DNA from: Mucilaginibacter sp.
Lineage (GTDB): Bacteria > Bacteroidota > Bacteroidia > Sphingobacteriales > Sphingobacteriaceae
DNA length: 64,000 nt
Assembly (NCBI RefSeq): GCF_028288205.1
Contig: NZ_JAQBOD010000057.1
Coordinates: forward strand, 50,700 to 114,699
Direction: 5' to 3'
Shown here in pieces: positions 53,222 through 62,164 of the stretch. Position numbers and translations under genes: made by a program. The notes beneath the pieces were generated by a model, which saw only the letters and a program-made list of their open reading frames with translations, did no database searches and was not told where the DNA came from. Position 1 is the stretch's first letter. Each line of letters starts with the position of its first letter.

Positions 53222-54628
53222 TTAAACCAATTCTTCAATTAATGTTCTCGGGTCGGTAACCACACCGGTAACTGCGGCAGCTGCTGCAACCAGCGGGCTT
53301 GCTAACATAGTACGTGAACCCGGGCCCTGCCTTCCTTCGAAGTTTCTGTTTGAGGTACTTACCGCGTATTTGCCGGCAGGTACTTTATCATCATTCATAG
53401 CTAAACAGGCAGAACAGCCCGGCTGGCGCAATTCAAATCCGGCATCAGTTAAAATATCCAGTAAACCTTCTTCCTTAATTTGTGCCTCAACAATGTGCGA
53501 TCCGGGAACTAACCATGCGGTAACATTATCAGCCTTATGTTTCCCTTTTACCAACGATGTAAACGCCCTGAAATCTTCTATACGGCCATTAGTGCAGCTG
53601 CCAACGAAAACAAAATCTACCTGCTTGCCTATCATGCTTTGGCCTTCGCTAAAGCCCATGTAACCTAATGATTTTGCATAAGTAGCCGCGCCGCCTTCAA
53701 CATCGGCAGCATCAGGAATGTCATGCGAGATGCCCATACCCATACCCGGGTTGGTACCGTAAGTTATCATTGGCTCGATGGTAGCGCCATCAAAGGTTAA
53801 TTCTTTATCAAATACCGCGTCGGCATCTGTTTTCAAAGTTTTGTAATAAGCTAACGCTTTATCCCAAGCCTCGCCTTTAGGGCTAAACTCGCGACCTTTT
53901 ACATAGTTAATGGTAGTTTCATCCGGAGCTATCATGCCGCCACGGGCGCCCATTTCAATACTAAGGTTACAAACCGTCATACGGCCCTCCATGGTCATGT
54001 TCTCAAAAACATCCCCTGCGTATTCAACAAAATAGCCTGTAGCGCCGGATGTAGTTAATTGAGAAATAATGAACAAAGCCACATCTTTTGGCGTAACACC
54101 CTTACCTAATTTGCCATTAACATTAATGCGCATTTTTTTAGGCTTTGGCTGCATAATGCACTGGGTAGCCAATACCATTTCAACTTCAGAGGTACCAATA
54201 CCAAAAGCTATAGCACCAAAAGCGCCGTGGGTTGAGGTGTGTGAGTCGCCGCAAACAATGGTTGCACCGGGTTGGGTAATACCATATTCCGGCCCAACAA
54301 CGTGAACGATACCATTTTTTTGATGGCCCAATCCCCAATAGCTAATGCCATATTCGTTAGAATTTTCTTCCAGCATGTGTAACTGATTGGCAGATAACGG
54401 ATCGGCAACCGGCAAATGCTGATTGATGGTTGGTGTGTTATGATCGGCAGTAGCAAATGTACGGTTGGGATATAAAACTTTTATTCCCCTTGTCTTTAAT
54501 CCTAAAAAGGCTACCGGGCTTGTAACTTCGTGGATAAGGTGGCGATCAATAAAAAGCACATCCGGCCCACCTTCAATCTTACGTACTACGTGCGTGTCCC
54601 ACACCTTATCAAATAATGTCTTGCTCAT
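53222..54628 (-). CDS. leuC: 3-isopropylmalate dehydratase large subunit
   Basis: The aconitase-type 4Fe-4S subunit of the isomerase, 468 residues. Visible are [16 protein letters not shown] at the start, [33 protein letters not shown], and the iron-sulphur ligands in [17 protein letters not shown] and [15 protein letters not shown] (CxxC). [17 protein letters not shown] is the closing family motif. Start [10 protein letters not shown] at ATG 54628, 42 bases after leuA, a tight coupling. Normal length. Confidence 0.97.
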   Translation of the reverse strand: MSKTLFDKVWDTHVVRKIEGGPDVLFIDRHLIHEVTSPVAFLGLKTRGIKVLYPNRTFATADHNTPTINQHLPVADPLSANQLHMLEENSNEYGISYWGLGHQKNGIVHVVGPEYGITQPGATIVCGDSHTSTHGAFGAIAFGIGTSEVEMVLATQCIMQPKPKKMRINVNGKLGKGVTPKDVALFIISQLTTSGATGYFVEYAGDVFENMTMEGRMTVCNLSIEMGARGGMIAPDETTINYVKGREFSPKGEAWDKALAYYKTLKTDADAVFDKELTFDGATIEPMITYGTNPGMGMGISHDIPDAADVEGGAATYAKSLGYMGFSEGQSMIGKQVDFVFVGSCTNGRIEDFRAFTSLVKGKHKADNVTAWLVPGSHIVEAQIKEEGLLDILTDAGFELRQPGCSACLAMNDDKVPAGKYAVSTSNRNFEGRQGPGSRTMLASPLVAAAAAVTGVVTDPRTLIEELV

Positions 54629-54670
54629 TTTTATTTCTATTTTATTTCTATCCGTTATACAAAGATAGGC

Positions 54671-55834
54671 TTATGCAAATTTTTTGTCGCCTACTAATAT
54701 TAACAAATCTTCATCATTTATATCCAATTTACTATCAGCCAATACCAGGAAGCGATGATATGTCGCGGCCAATTCTTCTTTACTCAGGTTGTGACCCAAC
54801 CGTTCCAGATGAAATTTTAGCGCATGCCTTCCGCTGCGCGCGGTAAGCACAATACTCGCGTTAGGGAAACCTACATCTTCGGGCCTGATGATCTCGTAAT
54901 TTTCACGATTTTTCAGGAACCCGTCCTGGTGAATGCCAGAACTGTGTGCAAACGCGTTGCTGCCAACTATAGCCTTATTAGGCTGTACCGGCATGCGCAT
55001 TTGCGAGCTAACCATACGGCTAAGCTCAAAAAAGTTTTTTGTGTTGATATGGGTGTGTAGGCCCAATACCTGGTGCGTTTTCAGGATCATGACGACTTCC
55101 TCAATAGAAGTATTGCCTGCACGCTCACCGATGCCATTAATAGTGCCTTCAATTTGGCGGGCACCGTTTTGCAAGCCTGCGATAGAGTTTGCCGTAGCTA
55201 AACCCAAATCGTTATGGCAATGCACAGATATAATGGCCTTATCAATATTTTTTACGTTTTCTTTCAAAAACTTGATTATGCTGCCATATTGGTCAGGCAG
55301 GCAGTAACCGTTTGTATCTGGTATGTTCACAACAGTAGCGCCTGCTGTAATAACACCTTCTATCATTTGAGCCAGGTAGTGAATGTCTGCACGGCCTGCA
55401 TCCTCTGCAAAAAACTCAATGTCTTCGACAGATTTTTTGGCATATTTTACAGCTTCAACAGCGCGCTCTAAGATCTCTTCGCGGGTACTGTTAAATTTGT
55501 TTTTGATATGCATATCAGACGAGCCGATACCTGTATGGATCCGCGGACGTTTGGCATACTGTAATGATTCAACAGCAGCATCAATATCGCCTTTGTTGGC
55601 ACGGGTTAGCGCGCAAACAATTGGATTTTTCACAGCCTTTGATATTTCTACCACACTCTGAAAATCGCCGGGGCTTGATATGGGGAAACCTGCTTCAATA
55701 ATGTCCACGCCTAATGCTTCCAGTTCGTGGGCTATTTCAATTTTTTCAGGGGTTGTCAACTGGCAGCCCGGTACCTGCTCGCCATCGCGAAGCGTGGTAT
55801 CAAAAACATAAACGCGGTTTGGATCGTGTAACAT
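54671..55834 (-). CDS. leuA: 2-isopropylmalate synthase, short form
   Basis: Commits carbon to leucine by joining acetyl-CoA and 2-oxoisovalerate. The TIM barrel is complete: [50 protein letters not shown] and the [23 protein letters not shown] motif. At 387 residues it lacks the C-terminal LeuA_dimer domain that binds leucine in full-length enzymes, so feedback inhibition may be absent or relayed through the larger paralogue. Its gap to ilvC is a heptamer-repeat palindrome (55852-55929). Confidence 0.95.
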   Translation of the reverse strand: MLHDPNRVYVFDTTLRDGEQVPGCQLTTPEKIEIAHELEALGVDIIEAGFPISSPGDFQSVVEISKAVKNPIVCALTRANKGDIDAAVESLQYAKRPRIHTGIGSSDMHIKNKFNSTREEILERAVEAVKYAKKSVEDIEFFAEDAGRADIHYLAQMIEGVITAGATVVNIPDTNGYCLPDQYGSIIKFLKENVKNIDKAIISVHCHNDLGLATANSIAGLQNGARQIEGTINGIGERAGNTSIEEVVMILKTHQVLGLHTHINTKNFFELSRMVSSQMRMPVQPNKAIVGSNAFAHSSGIHQDGFLKNRENYEIIRPEDVGFPNASIVLTARSGRHALKFHLERLGHNLSKEELAATYHRFLVLADSKLDINDEDLLILVGDKKFA

Positions 55835-55851
55835 ATCTTTTTATTTTAATA

Positions 55852-55929
55852 TTAGTCTTTAGTCTAAAGTCTTTAGTCTGAAGTCTAAATAGTTGACTAA
55901 CTACTCATGACTTCAGACTCAAGACTAAT
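55852..55929. repeat. AGTC-type heptamer palindrome between ilvC and leuA
   Basis: Five AGTCTxx units on the left (TTAGTCT, TTAGTCT, AAAGTCT, TTAGTCT, GAAGTCT) face GACTxxx units on the right (TGACTTC, AGACTCA, AGACTAA). Several registers can pair, the longest around CTGAAGTC/GACTTCAG. It fills the 98-base gap. Confidence 0.8.
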
Positions 55930-55932
55930 AAT

Positions 55933-56991
55933 TTATGCTTCTACAGCCTGGTTTTCGGGGCGTAAACTGCGTACAGTTTTGCCTGCCTGCCATAATTCGC
56001 TGTCGCGTAGTTCTTTTAACTCCGCATCTAATTTTTCGCGGTAATCAGTTTTGCTGTTTGAATCAATTGATTTTTGTGATTCAACACCTGTAGCAACACT
56101 TTTGTACAGGTCTTCAAATACCGGTTTAGTAGCATCACGGAATTTCTTCCACCAATCTAACGCGCCACGTTGTGCTGTGGTTGAGCAATTGGCATACATC
56201 CAATCCATACCATTCTCTGCAACTAAAGGCATTAATGATTGAGTTAATTCTTCAACAGTTTCGTTGAAAGATTCAGAAGGAGAGTGTCCATTGCTGCGTA
56301 ATACTTCATATTGAGCCGCAAAAATACCCTGGATACAACCCATCAGCGTACCACGCTCGCCGGTTAAATCACTGTATACTTCTTTACGGAAATCTGTTTC
56401 AAACAAATAACCGCTACCTACCGCGATACCGAGAGCTATAACACGCTCGAAAGCGCGACCCGTAGCATCCTGGAATATAGCGTAGCTTGAGTTTAAGCCT
56501 CGACCCTGTAAGAACATACGGCGCAATGAAGTACCTGATCCTTTTGGAGCAACTAAAAATACGTCAACATCAGCAGGAGGGATGATACCGGTTTGCTCAT
56601 TAAAAGTTATACCAAAACCATGTGAAAAATATAATGCTTTACCCGGAGTTAAATGTTTTTTAACGGTTGGCCATAAAGCAATTTGTGCCGCGTCGCTTAA
56701 TAAATAACAAATTATAGTTCCTTTTTCCAAGGCTTCTTCAATTTCAAACAGCGTTTCGCCGGGTACAAAGCCATCACTTACCGCTTTATCCCATGATTTT
56801 GAATTTTTACGCTGACCAACAATAACGTTAATGCCATTGTCTTTTTGATTAAGCGCTTGGCCGGGGCCCTGTACGCCATAACCGATAACAGCTACCACTT
56901 CATCTTTTAAAATGTTTTGTGCCTTTGATAAAGGGAACTCCTCGCGGGTTACTACATTTTCTTCAGTAGTGCCGAAAATTAATTTTGCCAT
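55933..56991 (-). CDS. ilvC: Ketol-acid reductoisomerase
   Basis: Isomerises and reduces acetolactate or acetohydroxybutyrate with NADPH, common to valine, leucine and isoleucine. The 352-residue product has the VIGYGVQGPGQALNQKDNG Rossmann loop, VIVGQRKNSKSWD, SHGFGITF, FLVAPKGSGTSLRRMFLQGRG with the KGS motif, and the C-terminal knot residues (SDLTGERGTLMGCIQGIF, EEL). Short class I form. It ends against the heptamer palindrome and begins 108 bases after ilvN. Confidence 0.96.
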   Translation of the reverse strand: MAKLIFGTTEENVVTREEFPLSKAQNILKDEVVAVIGYGVQGPGQALNQKDNGINVIVGQRKNSKSWDKAVSDGFVPGETLFEIEEALEKGTIICYLLSDAAQIALWPTVKKHLTPGKALYFSHGFGITFNEQTGIIPPADVDVFLVAPKGSGTSLRRMFLQGRGLNSSYAIFQDATGRAFERVIALGIAVGSGYLFETDFRKEVYSDLTGERGTLMGCIQGIFAAQYEVLRSNGHSPSESFNETVEELTQSLMPLVAENGMDWMYANCSTTAQRGALDWWKKFRDATKPVFEDLYKSVATGVESQKSIDSNSKTDYREKLDAELKELRDSELWQAGKTVRSLRPENQAVEA

Positions 56992-57099
56992 GATTTTGTT
57001 TTTTTATTGATTTTGATTTCACCGATGGTTTTATGATCACACCGATTGTTTATGATTAATGTTTATTTTTTTATTTGCTTTCTGCTTTTAGCTTTCGCC
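56992..57099. repeat. ilvN-ilvC gap with GATTTCACCGAT and CTTT-type heptamers
   Basis: The gap holds ATTTCACCGATGG and ATCACACCGATTG units, also found before ilvB (59555-59585), and a run GCTTTCT-GCTTTTA-GCTTTCG of 7-base period. It is repeat material, without a gene. Confidence 0.55.
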
Positions 57100-57750
57100 T
57101 TACATCGTAAATACTTTAGCTCCTTTGTTCAGGTATTCGTTCTCTATTACCTCTTCACCCGGCTCTAATCTTTCAAACTCGCGTAGTTTAGAGTTAAAGC
57201 CTTCGCTGTCTTTAATGATGGCTACTCTTGCACTGCGCACAAACTCTATCAACCCATAAGGTTGCAGAATATTGATCAGGTTGTCTGTCTCTTCGCGATG
57301 TCCTGTTGTTTCAAACACCGTATAATCCTTACGGATAACTACCGCGCGTGCGCCATTTTCGCGCAGTAAACGTTCCACACTAACCTTCTCGGCAATTACG
57401 TCGGTTGATACTTTGTAAAGGGCCAGTTCCTGCCATATCACATCCTCGTTGGTGTGGTAGTATACTTTTAATACTTCCACCTGTTTTTCAATTTGGCGGG
57501 TAAGCTTGCGTACCACTTCTTCAGATTCGGTTATTACCACATTAAAGCGGTGGATACTCTCGATCTCTGACGGAGAAGTATTCAGGCTATCTATATTTAT
57601 TTTACGGCGCGTAAATATGATCGCTATCCTGTTCAGCAAACCAACCTGGTTCTCTGTGTAGATAGTGATGTTATATTCCTGCTTGCCGGCCCCCTCTAAA
57701 TCTCTCCCGGTAGGGGAGACTTTTTTAATTTCGTTTATTGTGTTTTCCAT
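57100..57750 (-). CDS. ilvN: Acetolactate synthase small (regulatory) subunit with repeat-derived N terminus
   Basis: Valine-sensing ACT-domain subunit that activates IlvB. The ACT domain starts QEYNITIYTENQVGLLNRIAI near residue 24; the C-terminal domain contains ALYKVSTDVIAEKVSVERLL and ENGARAVVIRKDYTVFE. At 216 residues it is longer than usual by about 22 N-terminal residues; 14 of them (KKVSPTGRDLEGAG, residues 9-22, 57685-57726) are encoded by a copy of a dispersed intergenic repeat in frame. The remainder is ordinary. It is 50 bases downstream of ilvB. Confidence 0.95.
   Translation of the reverse strand: MENTINEIKKVSPTGRDLEGAGKQEYNITIYTENQVGLLNRIAIIFTRRKINIDSLNTSPSEIESIHRFNVVITESEEVVRKLTRQIEKQVEVLKVYYHTNEDVIWQELALYKVSTDVIAEKVSVERLLRENGARAVVIRKDYTVFETTGHREETDNLINILQPYGLIEFVRSARVAIIKDSEGFNSKLREFERLEPGEEVIENEYLNKGAKVFTM
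57688..57726. repeat. CCCTCTAAATC dispersed repeat inside ilvN
   Basis: GGCCCCCTCTAAATCTCTCC through GGGGAGACTTTTTT matches the repeat at 31225-31264 (AGCCCCTCTAAATCTCC ... GCAGACTTTTTT) over nearly its full length. Here it keeps frame within the ilvN coding region. A related CCCTCCCTTCCGGGGAGGG palindrome lies just upstream of the ilvN start at 57769-57790. Confidence 0.85.
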
Positions 57751-57800
57751 TTTTTTAACTTTTTAAACCCTCCCTTCCGGGGAGGGTTGGGTGGGGCTGC

Positions 57801-59540
57801 CTATTTAAGCCTGATCTCACTAACACTGCATCCTTGCGGTACCATAGGGAACACATTGTTCTCTTTGGTTACCATCACTTCTAACAGGAACGAACCTTTG
57901 TTATCCAGCATTTCTTTTAACGCGCCTTGCAGTTCTTCGCGTTCGGCTATGCACTTTCCAGGTATACGGTAAGCAGCGGCTAATGCTACAAAATCAGGGC
58001 TTTGTATATCAACAAAAGAATAACGGCGCTCATTAAACAGTTCCTGCCATTGGCGCACCATGCCTAAGAAACGGTTATTCAAAATAATGATCTTCACATC
58101 AACGCCGGTTTGCATGATGGTACCTAATTCCTGGCAGGTCATCTGGAAACCGCCATCGCCAATAATAGCTACCACGGTGCGGTCTTGCGCCCCATATTTA
58201 GCGCCTATGGCAGCGGGTAATGCAAAACCCATAGTGCCTAAACCACCGCTTGTTACGTTGCTGCGTGTTTTGTTAAACTGCGCGTAACGGCAAGCCACCA
58301 TTTGGTGCTGACCAACATCGGTAACTATAACAGCCTCACCGTGGGTAAGATCGTTTAATTGTTTTATTACTTCACCCATGGTCATTTCGCCCGATGTTGG
58401 GTTCAACTCGTCATGGATCACGGCTTCAACTTCTTTGCGGGTATATTCATTGAATAGTTTAACCCATTCGGTATGTTGTTTTTCTTCAACTAATGCGGTT
58501 AGTAAAGGCAATGTTTCTTTACAATCACCCCATACCGGAACGGTAGTTTTAACATTTTTATCTATCTCGGCCGGGTCAATATCTAAGTGAATAACCTGGG
58601 CTTGTTTAGCGTATTTATCTAAACGGCCGGTAACACGGTCATCAAAGCGCATACCTATGGCAATCAATACATCGCACTCATTAGTCAATACATTAGGGCC
58701 GTAATTGCCATGCATCCCTAACATACCTACGTTTAGCGGATGATCTGTTGGGATAGCACCTGCACCCAATATGGTCCATGCCGCAGGGATGCCGCTTTTT
58801 TCTACAAAGGCTTTAAACTCCTGCTCGGCACTGCCTAATAATATACCCTGACCAAATAATATAAATGGTTTTTTGGCCTGATTAATTAAAGCTGCCGCCT
58901 GCTCAATGTATTGATGGCGCACAATTGGTTTTGGCCTATAACTGCGTATATGATTGCAGGGTGTATAGCCTTCATAATCAAACAACTGAATTTGCGCGTT
59001 CTTGGTGATATCAATTAAAACCGGTCCCGGCCTGCCGCTTTTGGCTATGTAGAAAGCCTTGGCAATAACCTCTGGTATCTCATTAGCATCAGTAACCTGG
59101 TAGTTCCATTTGGTAACCGGAGTAGTAATGTTGATAACGTCTGTTTCCTGGAAAGCATCTGTACCCAACAGGTGCGCGAATACTTGCCCGGTTATACAAA
59201 CTAAAGGTGTACTGTCTATTTGTGCATCGGCTAAACCTGTTACCAGGTTAGTAGCACCGGGGCCGCTGGTTGCAAAAACCACACCCACTTTACCTGATGT
59301 GCGTGCATAACCCTGCCCTGCATGTGTACCGCCTTGCTCATGCCTAACCAATACATGGTTCAATTTTTCATTATAATCATACAAAGCATCATAAATAGGC
59401 ATAATGGCGCCACCCGGATAACCAAATATGGTATCAACGCCTTCTGCAATTAATGCTTCTAATAATGCTACCGACCCCGAAACCTTTGTGGTTTCTTTAG
59501 CGGCTGCTTGTGTTAGTATTTCCTGTTGTGCAACTTCCAT
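57801..59540 (-). CDS. ilvB: Acetolactate synthase large (catalytic) subunit
   Basis: ThDP- and FAD-dependent enzyme joining pyruvate with pyruvate or 2-oxobutyrate. The 579-residue chain has the activating glutamate in LVRHEQGGTHAGQGYAR, the FAD domain (IPAAWTILGAGAIPTDHPLNVGMLG), and the ThDP/Mg motif IGDGGFQMTCQELGTIMQTG ending in NNRFLGMVRQWQELF. Length and order are normal. Next gene ilvN is 50 bases away and encodes its regulatory partner. The gap to ilvD holds heptamer repeats. Confidence 0.97.
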   Translation of the reverse strand: MEVAQQEILTQAAAKETTKVSGSVALLEALIAEGVDTIFGYPGGAIMPIYDALYDYNEKLNHVLVRHEQGGTHAGQGYARTSGKVGVVFATSGPGATNLVTGLADAQIDSTPLVCITGQVFAHLLGTDAFQETDVINITTPVTKWNYQVTDANEIPEVIAKAFYIAKSGRPGPVLIDITKNAQIQLFDYEGYTPCNHIRSYRPKPIVRHQYIEQAAALINQAKKPFILFGQGILLGSAEQEFKAFVEKSGIPAAWTILGAGAIPTDHPLNVGMLGMHGNYGPNVLTNECDVLIAIGMRFDDRVTGRLDKYAKQAQVIHLDIDPAEIDKNVKTTVPVWGDCKETLPLLTALVEEKQHTEWVKLFNEYTRKEVEAVIHDELNPTSGEMTMGEVIKQLNDLTHGEAVIVTDVGQHQMVACRYAQFNKTRSNVTSGGLGTMGFALPAAIGAKYGAQDRTVVAIIGDGGFQMTCQELGTIMQTGVDVKIIILNNRFLGMVRQWQELFNERRYSFVDIQSPDFVALAAAYRIPGKCIAEREELQGALKEMLDNKGSFLLEVMVTKENNVFPMVPQGCSVSEIRLK

Positions 59541-59645
59541 ACTGTTTTATTTTGGATTTCACCGATTTTTTGGGTGATTTCACTGATTTTTTTAATTTAG
59601 TTAGTCAAGCCTTTTACCTTTCAGCTTTAACCTTTTACCTCTTAT
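59541..59645. repeat. ilvD-ilvB gap with CTTTTAC-type heptamers
   Basis: GATTTCACCGAT and GATTTCACTGAT occur at 59552-59586, followed by CTTTTAC-CTTTCAG-CTTTAAC-CTTTTAC (59611-59638), four units at exact 7-base period. Comparable units appear in the ilvN-ilvC gap. Confidence 0.6.
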
Positions 59646-61349
59646 CTATTCGTCTGTTACGCAACCTTCTGCGGCTGTGGTAACAGTTTTGGCGTATCTG
59701 TACAATAGGCCTTTGGTAACTTTTAACTTAGGTTGAATCCAGGCTGCTCTTCTGGCTGCCATTTCTTCGTCGGTTAGAATTACATTGATCTTGTTAGTAG
59801 TAGCATCAATAATAATTTTATCCTCGTCTTTAATTAAGGCAATCGCCCCCCCGTCAAAAGCTTCAGGGGTGATGTGGCCTACCACAAAACCATGTGTTCC
59901 ACCGCTAAATCTGCCATCTGTAATTAATGCTACCGAACTGCCCAAACCCGCCCCAAAAATGGCTGATGTTGGTTTAAGCATTTCGGGCATACCCGGTGCG
60001 CCTTTAGGGCCTACGTTGCGGATAACCACCACATCACCTTTTTTGACTCGTCCGCTTTGTATGCCGTGTATCAGTTCAAATTCGCCATCAAACACACGGG
60101 CAGGGCCCTCAAAATGGGTGCCCTCTTTTCCACTGATCTTGGCTACGCTGCCACCTTCGGCAATATTGCCGTAAAGTATCTGCAGGTGACCGGTAGCTTT
60201 AACAGGCGCTTCAACCGGCCATATTATTTTTTGAGTATCAAATTCCAGTTCAGGTACTTCTGCTAAGTTCTCGGCAATAGTTTTACCGGTTACGGTTAAG
60301 CAATCGCCATGCAGTAGACCTTGTTTTAACAGGTATTTCATTACCGCAGGTACACCGCCAATATTATGCAGGTCTTCCATCATGTATTTACCGCTTGGCT
60401 TCATATCAGCCAATACGGGGATACGGTTACTCACCAATTGGAAATCATCCTGGGTCAACTTGATATCAATGCTTTTTGCCATGGCTATCATGTGCAATAC
60501 CGCGTTGGTGCTTCCACCCAGAACCATAATTACCACCATAGCATTCTCGAATGCTTTGCGGGTCATGATGTCGCTTGGTTTAATATCTTTCTCTAATAAT
60601 ATCTTAATGGCTTTGCCTGCCGCTAAACACTCGGCTTTCTTTTCGTCGCTTAACGCGGGATTAGAAGAGGAGTAAGGCAAGCTCATGCCCAATGCCTCAA
60701 TAGCTGCTGCCATGGTGTTTGCGGTATATATACCACCACAGGCACCGGCGCTTGGGCAGGCGTTTTTAACTATGCCCATAAAGTCGACATCTTCTATCTG
60801 ACCTGCCATTCTTTTACCCAAAGCTTCAAAAGCCGATACTATATTTAAGTCTTCACCCTTCCAATGGCCGGGTTTTATTGTACCGCCATATACCATTATA
60901 GATGGGCGGTTTAATCTGCCCATTGCCATAATAGAGCCCGGCATGTTTTTATCGCAGCCCGGCAGGGTAATTAATCCATCGTAATATTGCGCGCCTGTTA
61001 CAGCTTCTATCGAGTCGGCAATGATATCACGGCTCACTAACGAGTAGCGCATACCTTCGGTACCGTTGCTCATGCCATCGCTCACGCCAATGGTATGGAA
61101 TATCAATCCAACCAGATCCTCATCCCAAATACCTTTTTTAACAATTTTAGCAAGGTCATTTAAGTGCATGTTGCAGGTATTGCCATCATAGCCCATACTT
61201 GCCACACCTACCTGCGCTTTTTTCATATCATCATCCGTAAGGCCAATACCGTATAGCATGGCCTGAGCCGCAGGCTGGGTAGGGTCCTGCGTAAAAGTTT
61301 TACTGTACTTATTTAATTCAACCCCGTCGGCGATGTTAGATGAACTCAT
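59646..61349 (-). CDS. ilvD: Dihydroxy-acid dehydratase
   Basis: Iron-sulphur enzyme making 2-oxo acids for valine and isoleucine. The 567-residue product shows the cluster cysteines in [30 protein letters not shown] and [19 protein letters not shown], plus [12 protein letters not shown] and the C-terminal [19 protein letters not shown]. It heads the operon and is preceded by a Leu-rich leader ORF ending 29 bases before its ATG. Normal length; no anomalies. Confidence 0.97.
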   Translation of the reverse strand: MSSSNIADGVELNKYSKTFTQDPTQPAAQAMLYGIGLTDDDMKKAQVGVASMGYDGNTCNMHLNDLAKIVKKGIWDEDLVGLIFHTIGVSDGMSNGTEGMRYSLVSRDIIADSIEAVTGAQYYDGLITLPGCDKNMPGSIMAMGRLNRPSIMVYGGTIKPGHWKGEDLNIVSAFEALGKRMAGQIEDVDFMGIVKNACPSAGACGGIYTANTMAAAIEALGMSLPYSSSNPALSDEKKAECLAAGKAIKILLEKDIKPSDIMTRKAFENAMVVIMVLGGSTNAVLHMIAMAKSIDIKLTQDDFQLVSNRIPVLADMKPSGKYMMEDLHNIGGVPAVMKYLLKQGLLHGDCLTVTGKTIAENLAEVPELEFDTQKIIWPVEAPVKATGHLQILYGNIAEGGSVAKISGKEGTHFEGPARVFDGEFELIHGIQSGRVKKGDVVVIRNVGPKGAPGMPEMLKPTSAIFGAGLGSSVALITDGRFSGGTHGFVVGHITPEAFDGGAIALIKDEDKIIIDATTNKINVILTDEEMAARRAAWIQPKLKVTKGLLYRYAKTVTTAAEGCVTDE

Positions 61350-61377
61350 TTTTTTATTACTAATTATTTACTGTAGG

Positions 61378-61452
61378 TTAGATTTGGCTGTATTGAAATT
61401 CTGCTTCTGTTAAGATAAGCAACAACAAAAAAACTGGCAATAGCTTTAGCAT
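61378..61452 (-). CDS. Leu-rich leader peptide ahead of ilvD
   Basis: A 24-codon ORF, too short for usual annotation: ATG at 61452, TAA at 61378-61380. It reads MLKLLPVFLLLLIL followed by TEAEFQYSQI. Eight of 24 residues are Leu, with Val and two Ile, so 11 of 24 codons are branched-chain ones, four Leu in a row. Its stop is 28 bases before the ilvD ATG. No hairpin terminator is seen between them, so a translational coupling or stalling mechanism fits better than a classical attenuator. Alternative: a random hydrophobic ORF. Confidence 0.55.
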   Translation of the reverse strand: MLKLLPVFLLLLILTEAEFQYSQI

Positions 61453-62164
61453 ATTTTTTTAAATAAATACTATATATTGAACATATATATAAATATATAT
61501 ATATAATTCTTAAATATGTATATAAAACAGAATATAATTTTTAGTGCACTATACCAAAGTTCAAAACGGTATTCGGTCTTAATTTTATGCATGCATAGTA
61601 ATAGGCGTTTTTTCTGCCTGAAATAGGGGTGAGTTGTAAAAAAGTTGATGGAAATGCGGAGTAAATAACCTGGTCCAGGGTGAACCAGGGTGACCCTACC
61701 TGACCCTACCTGCCCCCGGTAAGCCCATCGGTCATTTAACTGGTGATTCGATTAACCTCAATAATTCAGGAAGGTTGTAGTCTCTGACTACACATAGTGT
61801 GAAGGAGCATAAGTAATATCCGCCTCGTCATCGCGAGCGGTAGCGTGGCGATCTCTCATAGGACAAGGGGATGTTTTCTTTGAGAAACCCCGCTGTCCGA
61901 ATGTCTCTGCGGACTACAATGCAGATAGGCTGTGCCTATTGTTTAAAGCATGCCGTGTAATTATAAACTACAAGCATAATCGTTCAAAGGCGGTAGAAAT
62001 CGAACAGCGGGGGTTGGTGTATGGATTTTTCTCAACTATATATTAAATTTGGTGACCGTATTCTTAAAGAGGGTATAAATAATTGAGTTAGCAGTAATTG
62101 TAGGGCGACAGTACCAACAATCAAACCAACGGACAAATAGTATAAACACTTAAACAAAAATAAT
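61453..62164. repeat. Gene-free repeat-rich region upstream of ilvD and the DHFR-like gene
   Basis: About 700 bases without a gene. 61453-61560 is TA-rich, with a near-perfect ATATATATAT palindrome (61470-61510), likely leader/promoter DNA of the ilvD operon. 61675-61720 carries the AGGGTGACCC repeat. 61770-61790 and 61900-61925 hold GTAGTCTCTGACTAC and GTCTCTGCGGACTAC units, 61825-61857 a diverged CGTCATCGCGAG element, 61930-61950 ATAGGCTGTGCCTAT. It is a mosaic of dispersed elements between divergent genes. Confidence 0.6.

Noticed and set aside
61350..61378. Classical terminator-type attenuator before ilvD
   Set aside because: The 28 bases between leader stop and ilvD ATG are AT-rich and have no stable stem with T-run.
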